Below, piece by piece: positions 1-9,888 of a stretch of 64,000 nt of DNA. Source of the stretch: Thecamonas trahens ATCC 50062. Taxonomy: Eukaryota; Apusozoa; Apusomonadida; Apusomonadidae. Every line of letters starts with the position of its first letter. Within the stretch, counting starts at the first letter, position 1. The stretch is taken from the NCBI RefSeq assembly GCF_000142905.1, contig NW_013657661.1, forward strand, positions 261,793 to 325,792. Reading direction: 5' to 3'. The notes below the pieces were generated by a model that did no database searches, had not been told where the DNA came from, and worked only from the letters and a program-made list of their open reading frames with translations. Both the position numbers and the translations under genes were made by a program.

Positions 1-954
1 CTTGGCAAAGAGCTCGCGAAAGACTGGCGAGTGGTTGGCGAGGACAGCGCGGTGACCGTGGACAGTCTCGGAACCGACCGAGAAGAAGACGTCGGCATAC
101 TGCGGCGACATCAGCATCTGGCGCATGTACAGCTGGAGGCGGGTGAGCGGCGAATTTGGAACCGGCGGCTTGACCAGCATCATGACCTGGTCGGGGGCAA
201 CGACGCGGACTTGCGACGACTTGAAGCTGCGCTTTCCCACGGTCTTCTTGCGAGTTGCGTAGGCGGCCTGGACTTGCTGCGCCAACTGCGCCGCAAACAT
301 CTCCTCACGGGACGGTCCCTGCCCCGGCGGCGCTTGCCCGCTCGCCACGTTGGTGCCGAGCGGCGAGAGGACCGGAGCCGGTGGTGAGGTCGGCGGCACC
401 GGCGGTGAGGTCGGTGGCGGCGGGCCGGATGCTGGCGGCGAGGTTGGCGGCGAGGTTGGCGGTGAGGTCGGCGGATCTGGGCCGAGGCCAGGCGGCATGC
501 GCGGCGGCGAGAGGAGCGGCGAGGCCGGGCGCGGCGGCGACGACTGCAGCGGCGACGAGTGCCAAGCGTGGGTCTCGTACTGCATCGAGAGCGGCGGCGG
601 GGTGGCGAGGGCGACACGGCGGCGATCAGCGGCATCGGTAGCGGCGGCGGCAGCGGCGGCGGCAGCCGACATCGACGACGGCGGGCCGGCAGCAGAGCGG
701 GCAGCCCATGCAGGCACCGGCGTGGCGCGGACCGCCGCTCGCGGGTACGGCATGCTTGCAGACAGCGACGATGGTCCGGGATGATGGGCGTACGTCCCAG
801 CGTGGTTCTCACTCTGCAGCGGGGCGTACGTCTCGCGGCCGCCGAGCTCGAAGCGGACATTGGCCAGGCAGTCGGCGCACTTGGCGCCCTTGCGGGCGAC
901 AGCAGCGCCGCACAGGGCGCACCCGTGGTGCTCCAGCCAGGGAGCAGCAGCCAT
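1..954 (-). CDS. BTB/POZ-domain protein, N-terminal part only (runs off the window)
   Basis: The frame is open from an ATG at 954 down to base 1 (318 codons), so only the N-terminus is seen. Residues 12-29 hold two CxxC pairs, a short zinc-ribbon-like knuckle. A long disordered stretch follows, with Ala runs and repeated P-P-T-S-P units around residues 150-220. The last residues (about 290-318) read as the start of a BTB fold: an aspartate plus hydrophobic strand (DVFFSVGSE), then HGHRAVLANHSPVFRELFA, the typical A1 helix region. BTB domains dimerise and often serve as Cullin-3 adaptors; which class this is depends on the missing C-terminus. It is divergent from the ABC transporter gene, with 228 bases between the two starts. 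The leader just upstream of the ATG is C-rich on the sense strand. Confidence 0.8.
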   Translation of the reverse strand, partial: MAAAPWLEHHGCALCGAAVARKGAKCADCLANVRFELGGRETYAPLQSENHAGTYAHHPGPSSLSASMPYPRAAVRATPVPAWAARSAAGPPSSMSAAAAAAAAATDAADRRRVALATPPPLSMQYETHAWHSSPLQSSPPRPASPLLSPPRMPPGLGPDPPTSPPTSPPTSPPASGPPPPTSPPVPPTSPPAPVLSPLGTNVASGQAPPGQGPSREEMFAAQLAQQVQAAYATRKKTVGKRSFKSSQVRVVAPDQVMMLVKPPVPNSPLTRLQLYMRQMLMSPQYADVFFSVGSETVHGHRAVLANHSPVFRELFAK

Positions 955-1182
955 AGTGGGGTGAGTGGGGAGGGGGGTAGGAGAGGGTGGGGGGTGGGTG
1001 GGTGGGGTGGTCTTGGGGGTGGCGCAGTGGCGGGGACTCGGTGGCAGCAGGTGGCGCCTGGCCAGCGGGTTGGGCCGGTGGCGGCTGGCGGCGTGTCGCA
1101 CACACGCACACGCCACTCGGCCAATTGCTGGCGGTCCTTCAATTCGGACTAAGCCTTGCTGGTCTGCGGCGGTGTGTTTGCC

Positions 1183-4100
1183 ATGATCGACATTCCGGGC
1201 ATCTACATCGGAGCCAAGCCACTGCCGTGCAGAGGATGGAGCGGGAGGCGCGGGCGTGGTGACGGATATGCCGCCGTGCCGCTCGGCGACAGCTCGGACG
1301 TCGAGGCAAGCGAGGACGGTGGACCTGGTGTCGCATCTGCAAGTAGCGCATCTCCGGACGCATCGCTGGCGGGGTATGCTCCCAATCCCGAGATGGGCGC
1401 CGGCATTGTGTCGCGCATGTTCTTCACCTACGTCAATGCCATGCTCGCCACAGGCTACCTCCGCCCGCTCGGCCTCGCCGACATGTACCAGCTCATGCCC
1501 GTCGACGACCCGACAGTGGCGTTCCGCAAGCTTCGGCGCGGATGGCTCGCCCGCGGTTCCGAGTCGGTTATCTGGGCACTTGCCCGCGGCTGGGGCTGGC
1601 TTCATCTGGTCAACTGGATCTTCCTTGCCATCGCCACCGCCGCAGAGCTCGCTGGCCCGCTCTTCATCCACGCCATCCTCCGCTGCCTGGCGTCGTCGGC
1701 AACGTGCGGCTCGAGCGTGTGGATCTACGTGGTGGCGCTCTCGGCTACGCAAATCCTCCGAGTCTTGGCCAACGCTCGCTTCAGCTACTTTATGAAGCGC
1801 TACTGCACCGCAGCAAAGTCGGCGCTCCAGGTCGACGTCTTTGACTCGCTGCTCGGGCTGACCGCCGCCGGCTGCGACGAGCTCGGCAAGGGCAAGATCA
1901 TCAATCTTGTCGGCGTCGACGCCGGCACCATCCGCGAGTCGCTCTCGTCGGTTCACCTTGCGGTCATCACGCCTGTTCAGCTCGCGCTTGGCTTCTATCT
2001 TTTGTTCTCGTTCCTGGGCGTCTCGGTCCTTGCCGGCCTTGCCTCGCTCGTTGCCCTCCTCCCACTCAACCTCATGCTTGCCCGCGGGCTGAAGCAGGTC
2101 GAGAAACGGGTCATGGTCGCCAAGGACGCTCGCAACAAGGCCATCGCCGACATGCTCGGCGGCATCAGAGTCGTCAAGCTCCTCGGGTGGGAGACCTTCT
2201 TCTCGCGCAAGATCGGCGCGCTCCGCGCCACCGAGCAGGCAGCCATTCAGAGACGCGGCGTCCTCCTCGGCCTCGGTCGACTGCTCAACGCCATCATTCC
2301 ATCGCTGGTCTCGGGTGTCACCTTTGCTGTCTACGTCGCCCGCGGCAACGTCATGACGCCGGCCGCCACCTTTGCCTCACTCTCGCTCTTCTCCATCCTG
2401 CAGGGCCCACTTGACTCGGTTGCCCGCGAGCTCCTCGCCGCGTACGCGACAGGCAAGGTTGCTGCTAGCCGGCTCTCGAACTTTGCCGGCGCCCCACAGC
2501 GCCACCTTCCGCCACTGGCAGCCGATCCGCTCGCGCCACGGGAACAGCCGCTGGCCCTCTGCGGTACCTACGCCTGGGCGTCGGACGATCCTTCGCCAGT
2601 CCTGTACGACCTCGACCTTGTCTTTCCGCCCAACTCGCTCACCCTGCTCATGGGCCCGGTTGGCTGTGGCAAGTCGGCCATTTTGCTGGCGCTGCTTGGT
2701 GAGCTTGAAGTCCTCTCGCCGGGATCGCCGCAGTTTCCGGCCGGCTCACCGCGTCCAGCCATCGCGTACGCTCCGCAACGGCCGTGGCTCCTCTCGGCCT
2801 CGCTCCGCGCCAACATTGTTCTCGACGCCGAGTTTGACGCTCCGCGCTACGCGGCGGCGCTCACTGCTGCCGGCCTTGAACACGACCTCACCCTCTTGCC
2901 GGCAGGCGATGCGACTGAGATCGGCGAGAAGGGTGTCAACATCTCTGGTGGCCAGAAGCAGCGGGTGGCGCTGGCTCGGGTTCTCTACTCGCGGGCGCCG
3001 ATTGTTCTCCTCGACGATCCGCTGTCTGCAGTCGACCCGGAGCAAGCCGCCACCATCTTTGAAGCCGCCATCCGGCCGCTCGCCGAGCGCGCTGTAGTCG
3101 TCGTCGCCACCCACTCTCTTGCGTTTGAGCAAATCCCCGGCCTACGGATCTACCATGTCGCGGCTGGCCGTGCCGAGTTGGCCTCGCCACGGACGCTTGC
3201 TGCGCAAGAGTCAAGCAACGAGCCTGCGGCTCTACCGGCTGGCACTCTTCCCGACGACAACCGAGAGCGCGCGCCCCACGACGCTGCCGCCGTCGCGGCC
3301 GGCGCCAAGCTCAAGGTCAAGGAAGACCGGGCATCGGGCTCGGTTGTTGCCAAAGACTACCTGCAGTACGCGCGCGCGCTCGGGTGGACGGCTGTCGGCA
3401 CTATCGCGCTTGGGCTGGTCGCCATGGAGGCGCTCGACGTGGGACGCAACATGTGGCTCTCCAAGTGGACCCATGCCGCCAGCGAGCGCGGTGGCGCAGA
3501 CAACAGCAAGTACCTTGGCGGCTACTTTGGCCTGATTGTGGCGTCGGGAGTAGCCACGGCACTCACCGCTACCCTCGTCTTCACCGCTTCGGCTGTTGCT
3601 GGCACCAAGTACCACGCTGCGGCGCTGGTGGGTGTGACGGCGTCGCCGCTGACGTTCTTTGACGCCACGCCGCTCGGACGGATCCTCAACCGGTTTTCCA
3701 AGGATGTGGCTGACATGGACTCGGGCGTCTTGCCTGTGCTTGTGAGGGTCATCATGACGCTGCTCAAGGCCGGCGCGGTGGTCTGCGTCATCGGCGCGGC
3801 CACACCGTGGTTCTTGCTCGCCGTCCCGTTCATTGCGCTGACCTACTACCCAGTCTCGGTCGTATATCAACGATCAAAGCGCGAGCTCCAGCGGACCGGT
3901 TCGATCGTCACCTCGCCGCTCATCGCCCACGTTGCTGGCGTTATCGAAGGTCTAGCCTCAGTCCGGGCTTATGGCCTTGAGGAAAGCTTTGCGGACAAGC
4001 ACACCCGAAACGTCGAGGCGACGGCACGGGTGTGGAACGGTAAGGTCAACACCAACCGGTGGCTCCTGCTCCGGCTCTCGCTCCTCGGCGGCGGCGTGGT

Positions 4101-5087
4101 CTCGCTCTCGGGCTGCCTCGCGGTCTCGGCGGCGTCGCAGGGCACGATCACGGCCGCGACCGCCGGCCTGGCTCTGCTATATGCCTCGCAGCTGACCGGT
4201 GCGCTCATCCAGCTGTGCGCAGCGGTGACGAGGGTCGAGGTGCGGATGAACGCGGTCGAGCGGCTCGGTCATTACTTTGATCTACCGAGCGAGGCTCGCG
4301 CCGTGGGTGGGCCGCAGAACGGGACAGCTGCGGCGCGATGGCGTGTTGTAGACGGTGCCATCTCGTTCGACAACGTAGCGTTGCGATACCGCGACTCGCT
4401 CCCCTTGTTCTCCGTGACGTCTCATTCGAAGTGCCAGCGCGGGCCAAGGTTGGAATTTGCGGTGCCTCGGGTGCCGGCAAGTCGTCGCTCCTAGCGGCGC
4501 TGTTCCAAACCGTCCCGCTCGCAGGGGGCTCGATTCGCATCGACGGCGATGACATTCGCGAGGTGGGCTTGGTTGCGCTTCGGCGGAGCCTGGCCATCAT
4601 TCCGCAGGACGCGCAACTGTTTCTCGGTACACTTGCGTTCAACATGGATCCGACGGGCACGACTCGTCCCGAGGCGATGTGGCAGGCGCTTGAGGCGGTC
4701 GGCATGGCCGAGGTTCTCCGCGATAAGGCCTACGAGCTCGACGCTGATGCCGACCCGCTTGACCTTGAGCTGAAGAACAATCTGTCGTGCGGCGAGGCAC
4801 AGCTTGTGTGCATGGCGCGGGCGCTGGTCCGCGATGCCCGGATCATTGTCATCGACGAGGGCACCGCATCGGTAGATGCCGAGTCGGACGCGCGGATTCA
4901 GCACGTCATTCGCACGGCCTTTGCCGACCGCACGGTGCTCACCATCGCGCATCGGCTGGCAACACTCGCAGACTACGACCGGCTCCTGGTCATGGTGGAC
5001 GGCGAAGTTGCCGAGTACGACACGCCAGCAGCACTGCTGGCGGCGGAAGACTCGATCTATGGCCGACTCGTGGCCGCACAGACATAG
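1183..5087 (+). CDS. ABC transporter, ABCC/MRP family, full transporter (one frame break)
   Basis: About 1,301 residues once one missing base is allowed for, the size of short ABCC proteins without TMD0. Order: cytosolic N-terminus with an ABCC-type SRMFFTYVNAML segment, TMD1, NBD1, TMD2, NBD2. NBD1 has Walker A GPVGCGKS (about residue 491), signature ISGGQKQR (about 587), Walker B VLLDDPLSAVDP and a switch His in ATHS; the D in place of the catalytic Glu is usual for ABCC NBD1. NBD2 has Walker A GASGAGKS, signature LSCGEAQL, Walker B IVIDEGTASVD and AHR. Asymmetric NBDs fit an ATP-driven exporter of organic anions or conjugates; the substrate cannot be told. The start is the ATG at 1183 in a CCATG context; no earlier in-frame ATG is seen. 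The frame changes at the CCCC run 4401-4404, just before NBD2, and one extra C restores it. The 3' end is 22 bases from the convergent phosphatase gene. Confidence 0.93.
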
Positions 5088-5109
5088 GCGCACGCGCGCG
5101 GGCAGCGAG

Positions 5110-6747
5110 TCAGGCGACCATCATGCGCTCGACGCCGGCGGGATCAACAAGCAAGTGCTCAACAACACGTCCGCGGCCGCGGTCGAGCACGAGCCAGCCC
5201 GACGGGAGAATGACGACCGGGATCCAGCCGGTCCGGGTCCTTTTTCCGAGCCAGGCTCCCGGATCCGGAGCGTCTGGGTTGTCCGGCTGCTTGGCGGCAA
5301 AGGCGTACTCGAGGCCGCAGGCAAGGCGGCCGTGCAGGAACGGAAACGACGGCAAGCCGTCGCGCGGATGGACGATGACGACCTCGGCCACAGCAGCACC
5401 GCGATTGTCGGGCGCGTTGGTGTCGGAAAATGACATGTCGCCCAGAATGTACTCGACGCCGTTGGCGCGAACAAGGGTGGGCGAGTCGGAGAACGGCTTG
5501 TGGCCCGAGACGACCCGAGCGATGCCCGAGTCGCGGAGCGCCAGCGCCACGTCGGCCGGCGGCTCGTTCGGCACGCCTCGAGTGAGCGACGGGTGGATGG
5601 CGACGGAGCGGCCGTGGACGGCACGGGTGTAAAAGTAGGAGAAGAGCTGTGCGCCGCCGCGCTGATTGCGGTCGAGGTCGAGGTAGCCGGGCGAGGCAAC
5701 AAAGGCGGCGAGTGCGCGGAGCTGCCAGGCGCGGAGGGCAGCGACCCACTCGTGGATCGAGGCCGAAGGAGGCAGGGTGGTGCCGACGGCAGCGCGGGTC
5801 ACCCCATCAAAGGCGTCGTCGGCTGGGACAAAGCCTAGCGCACGCCGCGAGACGCCGCCGTGGACAAAGAGCGAGTCGTGGACGAGAGCAGCGAGCTCGG
5901 AGAGGACCACGTACTTGAGCGCCTCGCCGCCGCCAGAGGCGACGATGTCGTGTGGACGGACACAGACATGTCCCTCACGCGGAACCACTACCGTCTCCTG
6001 CGACGCTGGATGCCGTGGATCGGCGGCAGCGAGGAACGAGTCGACGACCTCGTCGTCCGAGACGTCGTCAGGCGAGGAACGGCCGGCGAGGAGGGCGAGT
6101 TCGGCCTTGCGGGCCTCGAACATGGCGGCAGCACCCATGGTGCAGTGCAAATGGTAGCGGAGGCGGGCTGACCGCGAGTCTGGCAGCGCCCGCGACGCCA
6201 TAAACTGCGCTGGCGTGACGTAGCTCGAGAGGCCCGACCACCAGTACGGGCCCGGCAGGGTGTGCACCGACTGTGAGAGCTCCGGGCCAGTGAGATGCGC
6301 GACTAGCTTGAGCTTGTTGGCGTCGCGGTTGCCGAGAATGAGGTGAACGTGTTGCGGATAGCGGATCTTAAAGTCGACCAGCAGGCGGGCAAGGCGCAGA
6401 TCACCATCGCCCTTGTCGAACACGTCGCCGCCGTAGACAAAGTGGAGATCAGGGGATGCGTCGGGAGAGCCAACGGGATCGCTCGGCTTGCGCCACTGCA
6501 GCCGCTCATGGCCATCGGGACCGACTTCCAGCATCACCACCAGTGAGCGCGCGGCGTAGTCCTGGAACAGCGCGAGCTTGCCCTCGACGTCGGTGACGTA
6601 GCCGACGAGGGCGGCGGCGGTCGTCCCGCCAGCGGCCGCCAGCGCCTGGGTAGCCAGCGGGCGGCCTGCGGGCGGCGGCGGGGCGGCAAAGGCCGTAGCG
6701 GCCGGCGGGCAGACGGCTGCAGCGAGCCAGGACAGTCCGTATGGCAT
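5110..6747 (-). CDS. Calcineurin-like metallophosphoesterase
   Basis: 545 residues from the ATG at 6747; an in-frame ATG at 6792 would add 15. I prefer 6747 because a pyrimidine-rich leader directly precedes it. Metal-binding blocks of the metallophosphatase fold appear in order: a first Asp in YVTDVEG, then GGDVFDKG (GDxxDxG), then GNRDANK (GN-H/R-D box), and near the C-terminus SGHKPF followed by GDMSFSDT. The N-terminus (MPYGLSWLAAAVC) is hydrophobic and could be a weak signal or targeting sequence. Such enzymes hydrolyse phosphoester bonds with two metal ions; the substrate is not predictable here. It lies downstream of the DnaJ gene on the same strand and converges with the ABC transporter. 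Confidence 0.82.
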   Translation of the reverse strand: MPYGLSWLAAAVCPPAATAFAAPPPPAGRPLATQALAAAGGTTAAALVGYVTDVEGKLALFQDYAARSLVVMLEVGPDGHERLQWRKPSDPVGSPDASPDLHFVYGGDVFDKGDGDLRLARLLVDFKIRYPQHVHLILGNRDANKLKLVAHLTGPELSQSVHTLPGPYWWSGLSSYVTPAQFMASRALPDSRSARLRYHLHCTMGAAAMFEARKAELALLAGRSSPDDVSDDEVVDSFLAAADPRHPASQETVVVPREGHVCVRPHDIVASGGGEALKYVVLSELAALVHDSLFVHGGVSRRALGFVPADDAFDGVTRAAVGTTLPPSASIHEWVAALRAWQLRALAAFVASPGYLDLDRNQRGGAQLFSYFYTRAVHGRSVAIHPSLTRGVPNEPPADVALALRDSGIARVVSGHKPFSDSPTLVRANGVEYILGDMSFSDTNAPDNRGAAVAEVVIVHPRDGLPSFPFLHGRLACGLEYAFAAKQPDNPDAPDPGAWLGKRTRTGWIPVVILPSGWLVLDRGRGRVVEHLLVDPAGVERMMVA

Positions 6748-6935
6748 GGAAGGAGAGTGAGAAGAGAGGTTGGGGGGTCGCTCAAAGGGCATCGCTGCAG
6801 AAGGCCGCAGCGGATGGTGTCAGTCGCCGGGTCGACGGGAGCGGGCGAGCGAGGCTGACGACTGTAGCGGGCTGGCGGCGGTTGGAAGCAGGCTTCTGAA
6901 AGCGTGGGCGGAGGTGGGATCTCTGTGGTTGGGCT

Positions 6936-8476
6936 TTACTGCTGGGCACAAGAGACACCCGGGGCGCCGCCGTAGGCCTCATCGTCCTCGTCGTAAGCGT
7001 TGTTGCCGTGAGCGTGCGAGGAGCGGCCTGTGTGGGCGTGGGACGACGGATCGTAGTTGTGCAAGTGGACCTCCTCGACGTCGTCAGGGGAAAAGGCCGG
7101 GAGCTTCGGCCGCGGCGGGAGGACAGACTCGAGAACGCGGGCATTCTCGGGGGTAAAGGTGCCTGCGGGCGGGAAGGCGACGGTGAACTTGACAAAGAGG
7201 CGGCCGCGGGTAAAGGGCGAGCCGTGGCGCGGCATGCCCTCGTTGCGGATGCACTTGACGTCGCCAGGCTTGATGATCTCACCAGGCTCCGAGGTGACGA
7301 GCAGGACGCGGCCGTCGAGGTGGGTGACAAGGAACTGGTAGCCGCAGAGAGCCTCGACCAGGGTCAGCTCCTTGTCGACGTACAGGTCGTCGCCGTCGCG
7401 GGTAAAGATCGGGTGATCCTCCTGCTGCAGGACAATGACGACGTCGCCAGGCAGGTGGTTCGGGGCCTGGTCGGCCTCGCCGCGGAACACGATATTCTCG
7501 CCGGTGGCCATGCCCGGGTCGATTTCGACGCGGAGGACCTTCTTCTTGACCACGACCTTATCGCCGGAGCAGCCGGTGCAGCGGTCGCCGGGGCGGATGA
7601 ACTCGCCGGTGCCGCGGCAGTCGCGGCACTTGGACTGCAGCTGCTGGACCATGCCCGGGCCAACCTGGCGAAGCTGGATCTGGATGCCTTGCCCGTTGCA
7701 GGCGGTGCAGCGGCGGACCTCGGATCCGCCCTTGCCGTCGCAAGTCTCGCACAGCTCGTTCTTCTTGACGGCGATCTTCTTGACCTTGCCGTTGTACAGC
7801 TCCTCGAGCTTGACGCCCATGCGGTGCTTCATGTCCTCGGTCTTGGGCGGACCGCGGCGGCGACCGCCGCGGCCAAAGAACCCGCCGCCAAACATCTGCT
7901 CAAAGATGTCTGCGGCGCCAAAGCCGCCCATGCCGCCGCCGCCGCCGCCCATGCCACCCTCGAGGCCCTCCATGCCATACCGGTCGTAGATCTCCTTCTT
8001 CTGCGGGTCTGAGAGCACATCAAACGCCGCAGAAATCTCCTTGAACTTCTCTGCGCCGTCCGGGTTCTTGTCCGGATGGTGCTTCAGCGCGAGCTTCCGG
8101 TACGCCTTCTTGATCTCCTTGTCCGACGCCGAAGGTGAGACGCCTGCGCCCGCCACCACCGCCATCACACACACACGCACACACAACCATCCAACATCCT
8201 CACCATGTGAGTCTCCCCCATCCTTGCATCCCTCCTCCTGCTCCCCTCTCCCCCTCGGCTTGTCCCCTTCCCCTCCATCCCCGTCTCCCTCCCTCCGCCG
8301 TCGTCACTCTCGTGAAAGTGGATGGGCCTTCTTGAAGACACCGACCGAAAGGACATGGGCGGGGGGCCGGGGGGGGGGAGGGCGGGGGGGAGGGGGGGGA
8401 CAGCCATGGACCATGGACTCGTTCAGCACGTGTGCGTACCAAGCACGTCGTAGAGGGCAGTGTCAGCAACCGACAT
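6936..8476 (-). CDS. Type I DnaJ/Hsp40 co-chaperone, DNAJA-like, prenylated
   Basis: Two exons: 8476-8440 (12 codons plus one base) and 8143-6936; intron 8144-8439 has a GTACGC donor and GCAG acceptor. The product is 414 residues, as in DNAJA1/2 and Ydj1. The J domain carries the HPD motif in [11 protein letters not shown] Gly-rich linker ([11 protein letters not shown]) follows, then four CxxCxGxG-type zinc repeats ([24 protein letters not shown], and a fourth reading CTGCSGDK with a degenerate end), then the substrate-binding region. The C-terminal four residues are CAQQ, a CaaX box expected to be farnesylated. It should work as a cytosolic Hsp70 partner. Exon 1 supplies the start of helix I (ATALYDVLG), which the uninterrupted frame lacks. 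It is divergent from the COMMD10 gene, 453 bases apart, with an assembly gap between. Confidence 0.95.
8144..8439 (-). other. DnaJ intron 1
   Basis: A 296-base phase-1 intron. On the sense strand the donor is GTACGC and the acceptor GCAG. It contains long C-rich tracts and a short CA repeat (about 8163-8185 on the plus strand as CA). Removing it joins LYDVLG to VSPSAS exactly as in other J domains, which is strong evidence for both splice sites. Confidence 0.9.
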
Positions 8477-8929
8477 GGTTGTCTGATGAGAGAGAGGTGG
8501 AAGGGGTAGAGATGCGAGGGGAGGGGGGAGGAAGGGAGTGTGGCTGCTGGCGCCATGATCATGCCATGATGTCGGAGGGGAGGGGGGGAGGGGGAGGGGG
8601 GGGGGGGGGANNNNNNNNNNNNNNNNNNNNNNNNNNNNNNNNNNNNNNNNNNNNNNNNNNNNNNNNNNNNNNNNNNNNNNNNNNNNNNNNNNNNNNNNNN
8701 NNNNNNNNNNCCTACTACGTACCGACTCACCACCCCCCCTCTCCCCCCCCTCCCGTATGATGATCCTTACACTGTCGTGTCCCTTCCCATCGCCATGACT
8801 ACATCCCTCCTTCCCCCCCCCTCCCCCCTTCCCCTCCCCGCCACCTGTGCTCGACACCCCCACCCCTCCCTCTCCCTGGCCCATACCCACCACCACCCGT
8901 CTGTCTCAAAGGCACTGGCACTGGCACAG
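8477..8929. promoter_or_regulatory. Divergent intergenic region DnaJ / COMMD10 with assembly gap
   Basis: This region separates two divergent genes and should hold both promoters. It contains a G-homopolymer-rich stretch (about 8576-8610), 100 Ns at 8611-8710, and C-rich sequence leading into COMMD10. No TATA box or known factor site can be supported. The gap begins straight after a long G run, so it is probably a sequencing stop. Confidence 0.6.
8611..8710. other. Assembly gap, 100 N
   Basis: Exactly 100 Ns, preceded by a G-rich homopolymer tract. The round length suggests a default gap of unknown true size. Confidence 0.99.
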
Positions 8930-9791
8930 ATGGCGGCCACCGAAGAGCCTCCGGTCTTTGAGCTCACTGCACGGTAGGTACAGCCACTAGCCATTGAGCC
9001 GTAGCCATACAGGGTATGGTGGTGGCGAAGTGACGAGTCATGCGCCGGCCACTTGGCCACCACACCCACCACCACCACCACCACCACCACCACCACCCGC
9101 CACCACCCGCCACCTACCACCCACCCCTACTCACACGCACACACTCTCCCCTCCCCCCCCCCCCCTACCTCACTCCTCCCTCCCCTTCCTCGCCCCCCCC
9201 CCCTTGTGCACGGGCAGGTTCAACAATGCCGTCCGCCTGATCAACGCCGTGGACGGCAAGCGGTTTCCGCTCATGCTCACTCGCATCGTGCAGAACCTGC
9301 ACAGGGTCTCCGAGGCCCCGTTCTCGCCGCAGGAAATGACTCAGCTGGCAGGCGTGCTGGGCATGCCCGAGGCCGACATCACCGCCATCCTCGACGCCGC
9401 CACATACATGTTTGAAAAGGCAGCCTACCACACTCTGTCCATCAAGAAGCTCGGCACCGCCCTTGAGGCCGCCGCCATGGACGCAGACAAGATCGTCTCG
9501 GTCCAAAAGGTGTGGCAGGACAACGGGCGGACGCTGCTGGAGAACCTCAAGAGTTCGACCGTCACGCCGCGCGTTCTCGAGTCCATCAAGTCGCGGACCC
9601 ACCTCGAGGTGGGCCAGGACTCGCTCCGCGGGGTGAAGGAGCTGCGCGCCATCCTGCAGCTCGGCCTCGAAGCCCCGCCTGGTGGCTCGGCCGAGCCCGA
9701 GGATGTCATTGTCGAGATGTCCAAAGACCAGCTCCGCGACTTCTTCCTCCAGTGTGAGACCATCCAGGGCCAGCTTGACGCCCTCGCCTGA
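8930..9791 (+). CDS. COMMD10: COMM domain-containing protein 10
   Basis: Two exons, 8930-8973 and 9218-9791, joined across an intron with GTAGGT donor and GGCAG acceptor; 205 residues, the usual COMMD10 length. After splicing, the N-terminus reads into RFNNAVRLINAVDGKRFP and LTRIVQNLH, matching the diagnostic COMMD10 block (LINA-D-xRFPxLLTRILQ-LH). The C-terminus ends ETIQGQLDALA, matching the conserved COMMD10 tail. The COMM domain lies in the C-terminal third. COMMD proteins form a ten-member ring that joins CCDC22 and CCDC93 in the CCC/Commander complex, which works with Retriever in endosomal recycling. It is divergent from DnaJ and convergent with the ZZ/SEC-C gene (97 bases between stops). 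Confidence 0.93.
8974..9217 (+). other. COMMD10 intron with CAC repeat
   Basis: A 244-base phase-2 intron. It carries a run of CAC trinucleotides at about 9067-9120 and a polypyrimidine C/T tract just before the acceptor. The CAC run encodes only low-complexity His or Thr if translated, which agrees with it being intronic. Confidence 0.88.
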
Positions 9792-9858
9792 GCGCGCTCG
9801 CCCTCGCTCTCGCCCTCTCGCCCTCCCTCCTGTGCAGGTGCTAAACATCACAGCATGC

Positions 9859-9864
9859 TTTATT
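9859..9864 (-). terminator. Probable polyadenylation signal AATAAA
   Basis: The sense-strand hexamer AATAAA lies 25 bases past the stop codon of the ZZ/SEC-C gene, the usual distance for a polyadenylation signal in a gene with a short 3' untranslated region. Confidence 0.5.
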
Positions 9865-9888
9865 GTGCGCAGACAGCCTACCCGCTCC

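Noticed and set aside
180-1142. Minus-strand open frame of 320 codons overlapping the BTB gene in another frame
   Set aside because: It gives only Arg/Pro-rich low complexity; the BTB frame is open to the window end and has recognisable domains.
1156-1182. Upstream start of the ABC transporter at 1156
   Set aside because: The codon is TTG; the first in-frame ATG is at 1183.
4338-5087. A separate half-size ABC gene
   Set aside because: It has only NBD2 and starts inside TMD2 coding sequence; a single added base joins it to the upstream frame as in every ABCC protein.
7008-8012. Long plus-strand open frame (334 codons) opposite the DnaJ gene
   Set aside because: It mirrors the DnaJ coding frame in GC-rich DNA and has no family resemblance; DnaJ has clear domains and a supported intron.
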